Assembly: GCA_024641255.1 (NCBI GenBank)
Contig: JAHEDL010000095.1
Coordinates: forward strand, 1 to 7,881
Length of the DNA: 7,881 bases
Direction: 5' to 3'
Source: Pseudorhodobacter sp.
GTDB lineage: Bacteria > Pseudomonadota > Alphaproteobacteria > Rhodobacterales > Rhodobacteraceae
Shown: positions 1-4,712 of the stretch, in pieces
Position numbering within the stretch: the first letter of the stretch is position 1
How the letters are laid out: each line of letters begins with the position of its first letter
Made by a program: the position numbers and the translations under genes
The notes under the pieces: model-generated
Databases searched by the model: none
What the model saw: the letters and a program-made list of their open reading frames with translations, nothing else
What the model was told of the DNA's origin: nothing

Positions 1-91
1 CATTTTTGCCCGTGGCGCCCTGACAGCGGCGCTTTGGGGCCAAGGCCAAAAGCCCGGCCGCTATGACATGATGGATGTGCTGGGGCTGTAA
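1..91 (+). CDS. dapB: 4-hydroxy-tetrahydrodipicolinate reductase, C-terminal end (partial)
   Basis: Only the last 29 codons and the TAA stop (89-91) are present, read in the frame starting at base 2. The tail reads F-A-R-G-A-L then A-A-L-W and finishes G-R-Y-D-M-M-D-V-L-G-L. This is the characteristic C-terminus of DapB: the 'RGA...AALW...G.YDM.DVLGL' pattern seen in many alphaproteobacterial homologues. DapB is the cytosolic NAD(P)H-dependent reductase of the diaminopimelate/lysine pathway, making tetrahydrodipicolinate. Its catalytic and cofactor-binding parts lie left of the window, so integrity cannot be judged. It converges on the small DUF1674 gene with 15 bases between the stops. The identification rests on a short tail but the match to the family is distinctive. 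Confidence 0.88.
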   Translation, partial: IFARGALTAALWGQGQKPGRYDMMDVLGL

Positions 92-106
92 CCCCGGCGC
101 ACCCGC

Positions 107-289
107 TCAAAAATCTATCGCCAGCCCCTTCTTCTCCCAATCGCCATAGCGAACCGGTTCCGGGCCTTTGCGCCCGCCCAGTTCCACCGGCAGATCGGCA
201 GCTTTGGCAAGACGGCGGCGCTCTTCGGCCTCGGCAAGCGCGCGAACGGCGGCTTCGGGAAGGGCGGGTTTTGCAGATGTGTCGCTCAT
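107..289 (-). CDS. DUF1674 / SDHAF4-like small protein (succinate dehydrogenase assembly factor 4 family)
   Basis: This encodes a 60-aa protein. Residues 1-36 are a charged, Ala/Glu/Arg-rich, probably helical segment. Residues 38-60 carry the family hallmark: G-G-x-K-G-P-E-P-x-R-Y-G-D-W-E-x-K-G and a terminal D-F. That C-terminal block defines DUF1674, the family of mitochondrial Sdh8/SDHAF4. SDHAF4 binds the free flavinylated succinate dehydrogenase flavoprotein subunit and protects it before complex II assembly. The same role in this bacterium is inferred from homology. The start is the ATG at 289-287, because a good ribosome binding site (AAGGAA, 301-296) lies six bases upstream and the resulting length is typical. 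The frame stays open to 754, but that extension is antisense to rsmB and has no family similarity. The gene is divergent from rsmB and convergent with dapB. Confidence 0.9.
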   Translation of the reverse strand: MSDTSAKPALPEAAVRALAEAEERRRLAKAADLPVELGGRKGPEPVRYGDWEKKGLAIDF

Positions 290-295
290 CGCGGT

Positions 296-301
296 TTCCT
301 T
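296..301 (-). promoter_or_regulatory. Ribosome binding site fixing the start of the DUF1674 gene
   Basis: AAGGAA on the minus strand lies six bases before the ATG at 289-287. It supports the 60-aa reading over the 215-codon open frame. Confidence 0.7.
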
Positions 302-318
302 GCGGCTTTGGTCTTGTT

Positions 319-346
319 GATATACGGCCAAGTCAGGCAGCGGCAA
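319..346 (-). promoter_or_regulatory. Candidate housekeeping promoter of the DUF1674 gene
   Basis: Read on the minus strand, TTGCCG (346-341) and TATATC (324-319) are separated by 16 bases. That resembles a sigma-70 -35/-10 pair and would start transcription about 20 bases upstream of the ATG at 289. The divergent gene rsmB begins at 357, so its own promoter must overlap this segment. A weak forward pair is TTGCGG at 300-305 and TATACG at 321-326, with a 15-base spacer. Both are motif matches by eye only. Confidence 0.3.
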
Positions 347-356
347 GGGTTGGCAG

Positions 357-1631
357 ATGGCAGACGCACAGGCAGAACAGGCATCTCGGGCAGGATTGGC
401 CGCACGGGCCGCCGCGCTGGCGATTCTTTCCTCGGTGATGGAAGACGGCCAGACGATGGCGCAGGTTCTGGCCAACCCCAACGGCCCGCTGAAATCTGTC
501 GGCGCCCAAGATCGCGCCCGCGCGCAGCGGCTTGCCCTGCAAGTCATCCGCCTGCTGGAACCGGTCGACCGGTTGCTGGAACCGCATCTGCGCAAATCGC
601 CGCCCTTGGCCGTGATGAATATCCTGCGGCTTGCCGTCACCGAACTGCATGACGGCACCGCCGCGCATGGCGTGGTGAACGCGGCAGTCGAACTGGCACG
701 CAAAGGCAAACGCACCACGGCAATGGCAGGTCTGATCAACGCGGTACTGCGCAAAGTGCCCGCCGGCGCGCCCTTGCCCGGCCCGGCACAGCGGATGCCG
801 CGCTGGCTGCGCCAACCGCTGGTGCACAGCTATGGACGCGACGTGGTTTCCGCCATCGAAGCCGTGCAAGCCCTTGCGCCGCCGTTAGACATCACACCGC
901 ATGGCACAACCCTGCCCAGCGCCGAAGCGCTGCCAACCGGCTCGGTCCGTTTGGCCGAACCCGGTCAGGTGTCGGGCCTTCCCGGCTACGCCAGCGGTGA
1001 TTGGTGGGTGCAAGACGCCGCAGCCGCCTTGGCCGCGCCGCTTCTGGGCGCAAAATCCGGCGAAACCGTGCTGGATCTTTGCGCCGCGCCCGGCGGGAAA
1101 ACCCTGCAACTGGCCGCCACCGGCGCCAAAGTCACAGCACTTGATATTTCCGCGCCGCGCATGGCGCGCGTGTCCGAAAACCTTGCCCGCACGGGTCTTA
1201 CTGCCGAAATCGTGGTGGCCGATGCCCTGCATTGGCAGCCGCCCGCGCTGTTTGACGCCATCTTGCTGGATGCGCCCTGCTCTGCCACCGGCACCATCCG
1301 CCGCCATCCCGAACTGCCGTTTCTGAAAGACGGCACAGAGCTACCAGACCTGACAGCGCTGCAAAGTGCCCTGCTCGACCGCGCGCTTGGCTGGCTGAAA
1401 CCCGGCGGGCGGCTGGTGTTCTGCACCTGCTCCTTGCTGCCCGCAGAAGGCGAGGCGCAACTTGCTGCCGCACTGACGCGCCACCCCGGCCTGACGGTCG
1501 AACGCCCCACCCTGCCCGGCATTGATCCGGCGTGGATCACCGCCGACGGTGGCCTGCGCCTGCGCCCTGACTATTGGGCCGACAAAGGCGGCATGGACGG
1601 CTTCTTCATGGTGCGCCTGCTGAAACCCTAA
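357..1631 (+). CDS. rsmB: 16S rRNA (cytosine-967-C5)-methyltransferase, RsmB/NOL1-NOP2-Sun family
   Basis: This 424-aa cytosolic protein uses S-adenosylmethionine to methylate C5 of cytosine 967 of 16S rRNA during small-subunit maturation. Residues about 12-135 form the NusB-like helical RNA-binding domain (HGVVNAAVELARKG 104-117, then GLINAVLRKV). Residues about 195-424 form the Rossmann methyltransferase domain. SAM motif I is VLDLCAAPGGKT (238-249), preceded by DWWVQD (215-220). Motif IV is DAPCSATG (305-312) with Cys308, and motif VI is CTCS with Cys358. In E. coli RsmB the motif VI cysteine is the nucleophile and the motif IV cysteine helps release the product; both are present. The length fits the family. 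ATG 357 has AAGGG (345-349) seven bases upstream. The gene appears monocistronic, with 213 bases before rpoE. It contains a 16-base perfect palindrome (559-574). Confidence 0.95.
   Translation: MADAQAEQASRAGLAARAAALAILSSVMEDGQTMAQVLANPNGPLKSVGAQDRARAQRLALQVIRLLEPVDRLLEPHLRKSPPLAVMNILRLAVTELHDGTAAHGVVNAAVELARKGKRTTAMAGLINAVLRKVPAGAPLPGPAQRMPRWLRQPLVHSYGRDVVSAIEAVQALAPPLDITPHGTTLPSAEALPTGSVRLAEPGQVSGLPGYASGDWWVQDAAAALAAPLLGAKSGETVLDLCAAPGGKTLQLAATGAKVTALDISAPRMARVSENLARTGLTAEIVVADALHWQPPALFDAILLDAPCSATGTIRRHPELPFLKDGTELPDLTALQSALLDRALGWLKPGGRLVFCTCSLLPAEGEAQLAAALTRHPGLTVERPTLPGIDPAWITADGGLRLRPDYWADKGGMDGFFMVRLLKP
553..584. repeat. 16-base perfect palindrome flanked by an 11-base direct repeat inside rsmB
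   Basis: AACCGGTCGACCGGTT (559-574) is a perfect palindrome. TGCTGGAACCG occurs at 553-563 and again at 574-584, 21 bases apart. The direct repeat encodes the duplicated peptide L-L-E-P in LLEPVDRLLEP, in the NusB-like domain. The structure is directly visible; any role as a protein-binding site or mRNA hairpin is unproven. Confidence 0.8.
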
Positions 1632-1663
1632 GCCTTGCTGCATCCTCTTGGCCCAAATATCCC

Positions 1664-1681
1664 CGCCGGAGGCATCCGCCG
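1664..1681 (+). terminator. Hairpin downstream of rsmB, possible terminator
   Basis: Bases 1664-1670 pair with 1675-1681 around the four-base loop GGCA, giving seven positions with one C/C mismatch. The hairpin starts 33 bases after the rsmB stop. No T-run follows, so a classical intrinsic terminator is not supported. The preceding string CCCAAATATCCCC (1652-1664) resembles a sequence I remember recurring after genes in Rhodobacteraceae genomes. Confidence 0.3.
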
Positions 1682-1708
1682 ACGCATCAGGCGCGCCGCA
1701 AAATAATT

Positions 1709-1736
1709 TGATCCAAGCGCGCGTTGCCTGCGTATC
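1709..1736 (+). promoter_or_regulatory. Candidate ECF11 (RpoE-type) autoregulatory promoter of rpoE-chrR
   Basis: TGATCC at 1709-1714 is followed by 18 bases and then TATC at 1733-1736. TGATCC is the well-known -35 element recognised by the R. sphaeroides singlet-oxygen sigma factor RpoE, with a TA-starting -10 element about 18 bases away. It lies upstream of the gene for a closely related sigma factor, where RpoE autoregulates in R. sphaeroides. Transcription would begin near 1743, leaving a leader of about 100 bases before the chosen GTG start. The -35 match is exact; the -10 is looser. Confidence 0.65.
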
Positions 1737-1749
1737 AGGTTCATGTTGC

Positions 1750-1781
1750 TTGACCTCGCCCCCGCGCCCATGACCTATAGT
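1750..1781 (+). promoter_or_regulatory. Possible second, housekeeping-type promoter for rpoE
   Basis: TTGACC (1750-1755) and TATAGT (1776-1781) resemble sigma-70 elements, but the 20-base spacer is longer than usual (about 17). If used, it would start transcription near 1788. That would rule out the upstream ATGs at 1743 and 1785 as starts for this transcript and provide basal RpoE-ChrR expression. This is a weak candidate. Confidence 0.25.
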
Positions 1782-1844
1782 GCCATGCCAAGCCCGCCAA
1801 ATCCCCGGCGGCAGGCGCGGTTTGTGAAGGCAAGGCAGGCCCCG

Positions 1845-2381
1845 GTGACGCAAGACCAAGATTGGGCGGCCCACATGATTGCGGTGCGCGACAAACAGGA
1901 CAAAGCGGCTTTCGCCGCACTGTTTCAACACTTTGCACCGCGCATAAAGGGCTTTTTGATGAAGTCGGGGACCGACGCGGCCTTGGCCGAAGAATGTGCG
2001 CAAGATGTCATGGCAACCCTTTGGAACAAGGCGCAGCTTTATGATCCGGCGCGCGCCAGCGTGGCGACGTGGGTGTTCACCATCGCCCGCAACCGCCGCA
2101 TTGATATTGCCCGTCGCGCCAAGCGGCCCGAGCCAGAATTGCTGGATTGGGCGCAAGATGACGCGCCCGATCAGGCCGATATCTATGAGGCCGCGCAAGA
2201 AACCAAACGACTGACCGCAGCTCTTGCCGATTTACCAGAAAAGCAGCGGGCGCTGATCCAGCGGGCATTTTACGGCGACCTTTCGCATTCCGAAATTGCC
2301 GCCGAAACCGGCCTGCCGCTGGGCACCATCAAATCCCGGATACGTCTGGCGCTTGACCGTTTGCGCCAGAAAATGACCTGA
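1845..2381 (+). CDS. rpoE: ECF RNA polymerase sigma factor, RpoE of the ECF11 (RpoE/ChrR) group
   Basis: This is an alternative sigma factor that directs RNA polymerase to the singlet-oxygen/photo-oxidative stress regulon. From GTG 1845 the protein has 178 residues. Region 2 spans about 22-92, with the group-typical 'LFQHFAPR.KGFLMKSG' stretch (27-42), ECAQDVMATLW (50-60) and WVFTIARNRRID (76-87) for -10 recognition. Region 4 spans about 120-175, with LPEKQRALIQRAFYGDLSH followed by a helix-turn-helix at GLPLGTIKSRIRLALDRLR for the -35. It is strikingly similar to R. sphaeroides RpoE as I remember it. The frame is open from ATG 1743, but the extra 34 residues are low-complexity and unlike the family. 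The GTG has AAGG at 1832-1835, nine bases upstream, and gives the usual length. The gene sits 11 bases before chrR, its anti-sigma factor. Confidence 0.93.
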   Translation: MTQDQDWAAHMIAVRDKQDKAAFAALFQHFAPRIKGFLMKSGTDAALAEECAQDVMATLWNKAQLYDPARASVATWVFTIARNRRIDIARRAKRPEPELLDWAQDDAPDQADIYEAAQETKRLTAALADLPEKQRALIQRAFYGDLSHSEIAAETGLPLGTIKSRIRLALDRLRQKMT

Positions 2382-2392
2382 GGCATAACACG

Positions 2393-3025
2393 ATGACCAT
2401 TCGCCACCACCTTTCAGACCCATTGCTGATCGCCTACGCGGCAGGCACCCTGCCCGAGGCATTCAGCCTTGTCGTCGCAACCCATGTGTCAATGTGTGAC
2501 GACTGCCGCGCGCGTCTGGGCGCATTCGAAGCCGTCGGCGGCGCGGTGGTGGAAAGCAGCAGCGTGGCACTCTCTGCTGGCTGTCTGGAGGCAGTCTTGG
2601 CGCGGCTTGGCACGCCCGAACCGGTTTCCCCCGCAAAGCCGAAAGGCCAGCTGCCTACCCCATTACAAGACTACATCGGCGGCGATTTGGCCGCGGTGAA
2701 ATGGCGCAGGCTTGGCATGGGCGTGCGTCAGGCCATTTTGCCCACCAGCAAAGGTGCCATCGCGCGGCTGTTGTATATTCCGGCCGGGCAGGCGGTGCCA
2801 GACCACGGCCATCGCGGCACCGAACTGACATTGGTCTTGCAAGGCGCCTTCCGCGACGAAACCGATCGTTTCGGCACCGGCGATGTCGAAATTTCCGGGC
2901 AAGAGCTTGAACATACCCCGGTCGCCGAAGCTGGCTGCGATTGCATCTGCCTTGCGGCCACCGATGCGCCGCTGCGCTTCAACGCGCTGATCCCGCGCCT
3001 GCTGCAGCCGTTGTTTCGGATCTAA
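2393..3025 (+). CDS. chrR: Zinc-binding anti-sigma factor ChrR (ZAS domain plus C-terminal cupin)
   Basis: This 210-aa cytosolic protein binds and inhibits RpoE and releases it in response to singlet oxygen or related oxidants. The N-terminal ZAS domain (about 1-85) has zinc ligands His6, His31, Cys35 and Cys38 in an H-x3-C-x2-C arrangement, at the same positions as in R. sphaeroides ChrR. The C-terminal cupin-like domain (about 95-200) has H138-G-H140-R-G-T-E144 and His174, matching the second metal site of ChrR, which is needed for the singlet-oxygen response but not for RpoE binding. A C-D-C pair at 182/184 is another possible redox element. ATG 2393 follows the rpoE stop by 11 bases, with GAGG (2380-2383) at good spacing and overlapping that stop. 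The short gap implies co-transcription and balanced synthesis. Its stop lies two bases from that of the convergent HutD-family gene. Confidence 0.94.
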   Translation: MTIRHHLSDPLLIAYAAGTLPEAFSLVVATHVSMCDDCRARLGAFEAVGGAVVESSSVALSAGCLEAVLARLGTPEPVSPAKPKGQLPTPLQDYIGGDLAAVKWRRLGMGVRQAILPTSKGAIARLLYIPAGQAVPDHGHRGTELTLVLQGAFRDETDRFGTGDVEISGQELEHTPVAEAGCDCICLAATDAPLRFNALIPRLLQPLFRI

Positions 3026-3040
3026 TCTTAACCGAACAAC
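3010..3040. terminator. Hairpin spanning both convergent stop codons, candidate bidirectional terminator
   Basis: GTTGTTTCGG (3010-3019) can pair with CCGAACAAC (3032-3040), a nine-base-pair stem with one bulged T. The 12-base loop holds the chrR stop (TAA, 3023-3025) and the hutD-like stop (TTA on the plus strand, 3028-3030). No strong T-run flanks either side. With two bases between the genes there is nowhere else for a terminator except inside coding sequence. Confidence 0.35.
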
Positions 3041-3540
3041 CGCACGGCAATCACCGCGCCGTTGATCTGTGCCGCCGTTTCGGTCAGCACCAGATCATAG
3101 CGGCCTAGTGCCTGCCCATTCACCGTGGCCGCCGCCAGCGCAAAAATCGCCAAGGTGCCACCCGCGCCCAACTGTGCCGCACCATCCAGCACGCTTACCT
3201 CTGGCAGCGGCAGCCCGCGCGCGGTCATCACGTTGAAATCATCGCTTGGCGCGGCAACACCCTCGGCCGCAATCGCCACATCACCGGCAAAGGCCACCGG
3301 AACCAGCGGGCGGGCCTGCAACCGCTGATCGCCCACCAAATCAAACCCCGGCCCGGTGATCACCGTCAAATTGCGTTCAATCCCTGGAAAGATCGAAAAC
3401 GGGCCATTTTCAACCACGCTGGCCCGCGATAGCCGCCATTTCAGCCCCGCTTCTCCATCAACGCGCAGCATTTCCACCGTAACGCCTTTGCCATTGGCCC
3501 AAGGCATGGTTTTGTAATCGGCAGGCGTCAGGTGGATCAT
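3028..3540 (-). CDS. HutD/Ves family protein (cupin-like fold)
   Basis: This 170-aa protein is predicted to be soluble, with no signal peptide or membrane segment visible. Family landmarks in order are W14-x-N-G-K-G-x-T21, WRLSRASV (35-42) followed by GPFSIFPGIER (46-56), F-A-G-D (84-87) and D-F-N-V-M (101-105). These are the conserved blocks of the HutD/Ves family (DUF886), a bicupin-like fold. HutD is linked to histidine utilisation in some bacteria and Ves to cold-responsive growth in E. coli, but no biochemical activity is well established and no hut genes lie here. It is slightly short for the family (about 190 aa). ATG 3540-3538 overlaps the rmuC stop in an ATGA, implying translational coupling to rmuC. 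The ribosome binding site is weak, which fits coupling. It converges with chrR at a two-base gap. Confidence 0.88.
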   Translation of the reverse strand: MIHLTPADYKTMPWANGKGVTVEMLRVDGEAGLKWRLSRASVVENGPFSIFPGIERNLTVITGPGFDLVGDQRLQARPLVPVAFAGDVAIAAEGVAAPSDDFNVMTARGLPLPEVSVLDGAAQLGAGGTLAIFALAAATVNGQALGRYDLVLTETAAQINGAVIAVRLFG

Positions 3541-4712
3541 TCTGCAACTCTGGGTCCAAGGATCGGGGTCGGGTCGGTCAGCTTTGGCTCCGATGGGGCC
3601 AGCTCTTCAAAATCAAAATTATCCAGCCGCGCCGCCCGCTTACCGGCGCGTTCGGCGGCCGTGGTAATGCCTTCCAGATCGGCGCGCGCCTGATGGAAAT
3701 GGGTGGAAAGCTTGTCGACCCGCTCTACCACAATCTCGACATCGCGGTGCAACTGCCGCAGCGTGGTGCGAATGGCCCCGGCCTGTTCGCGCATCCGCGC
3801 ATCTTTCAACACGGCGCGCATGGTGTTCAGCGTCGCCATGCAGGTGGTTGGCGAAACGATCCAGACCCGCGCGGTAAAGCCATCGCGCACCACTTCGGGA
3901 AAGTTGGCGTGCAGCTCCGCGTAAACCGCCTCTGACGGCAAAAACATCAGCGCGCCATCGGCGGTTTCGCCATCAAGAATGTATTTTTCAGAGATCGCCT
4001 TGATATGCACCCGCACCGCCGCGCGCAGTTGCGCCTGCGCTTCTTGCAAGCTGCGCGGATTGTCGGCGCGCCGCAGCGCCTCATAGGCCTCTAGCGGAAA
4101 CTTCGCATCAATTACAATCGGGCCCGGCGGGTTGGGCAGATGAATCAGACAGTCCGCCCGCTTGCCGTTCGAAAGCGTCGCCTGCATCGTATAGGCATCC
4201 GACGGCAGCGCCTTTTGCACAATATCGTTCAGCTGAATTTCACCAAACGCCCCGCGCGCCTGTTTGTTGGCCAGAATGTCCTGCAAGTTCAGAACATTGC
4301 CCGACAGCTTTTCAATATTGGCCTGCGCCTTATCAATGGTTTCCAACCGCTGCTGCAACTCGCCCAGACTGCGGGCGGTGCGGGTGGCGGTGCCATGCAG
4401 GCTTTCGCCCATGCTGCGCTGCACCTCTGCCAGACGTTTTTCCATCAGTTGCAGCATCGCGGTTTGGCTGTGCGCCTGCGTTTCGGAAACATGGTGCAAG
4501 CCACCGGCAAGCCGCTCTTGCCCCTCGCCCAGCAATTGCACCCGCTGCCCCAGCCAGCTGATTTCGCGCATCAACGGCTGCGCCATCGCGCCCGATCGCC
4601 CCGCCGCCCGCAAGGTCAGCACCAGCAAGATCACCACGAAAAGCGCAGCGCCGCCAAACAGCAGCACCTCGGGCGCATTCCACGCATAGCTTTGACCAAA
4701 AAGCGTGATCAT
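3537..4712 (-). CDS. rmuC: DNA recombination protein RmuC
   Basis: This 391-aa protein has one predicted transmembrane helix at about residues 15-35, a long helical/coiled-coil-prone segment at about 45-150 rich in Q, E, L and R, and then the RmuC domain at about 150-360. Conserved blocks visible are G-A-F-G-E-I-Q-L (154-161), RADCLIHLP (185-193), IDAKFPLEAY (201-210), FLPSEAVYAEL (257-267) and VWIVSPTT (283-290). The E and D...D-x-K residues resemble the nuclease-like core proposed for the family. RmuC limits recombination at short inverted repeats in E. coli, but its enzymatic activity has not been firmly shown. Length is within the family range. Its ATG (4712-4710) overlaps the mutL stop by four bases and its stop overlaps the HutD-family start by four. 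This predicts a translationally coupled mutL-rmuC-hutD-like segment. Confidence 0.93.
   Translation of the reverse strand: MITLFGQSYAWNAPEVLLFGGAALFVVILLVLTLRAAGRSGAMAQPLMREISWLGQRVQLLGEGQERLAGGLHHVSETQAHSQTAMLQLMEKRLAEVQRSMGESLHGTATRTARSLGELQQRLETIDKAQANIEKLSGNVLNLQDILANKQARGAFGEIQLNDIVQKALPSDAYTMQATLSNGKRADCLIHLPNPPGPIVIDAKFPLEAYEALRRADNPRSLQEAQAQLRAAVRVHIKAISEKYILDGETADGALMFLPSEAVYAELHANFPEVVRDGFTARVWIVSPTTCMATLNTMRAVLKDARMREQAGAIRTTLRQLHRDVEIVVERVDKLSTHFHQARADLEGITTAAERAGKRAARLDNFDFEELAPSEPKLTDPTPILGPRVAE

Noticed and set aside
290..754. Minus-strand extension of the DUF1674 frame up to 754 (215 codons)
   Set aside because: The extra residues are Arg/Ser/Ala-rich, antisense to the well-supported rsmB, and unlike the family. 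The 60-aa reading has its own ribosome binding site and typical length.
1341..2198. 285-codon minus-strand open frame across the rsmB end and rpoE
   Set aside because: It is antisense to two clearly conserved genes, has no recognisable domain, and long antisense frames are common in GC-rich DNA.
2042..2259. TGATCC at 2042-2047 and 2254-2259 as further RpoE promoters
   Set aside because: Both are inside rpoE coding sequence and lack a TA-starting -10 element 18 bases downstream.
3534..3539. TGATCC on the minus strand at the HutD-family start, as an RpoE -35
   Set aside because: It is formed by the start codon plus the next codon (ATG ATC C), lies at the translation start rather than upstream, and has no TA-type -10 followed by a gene start.
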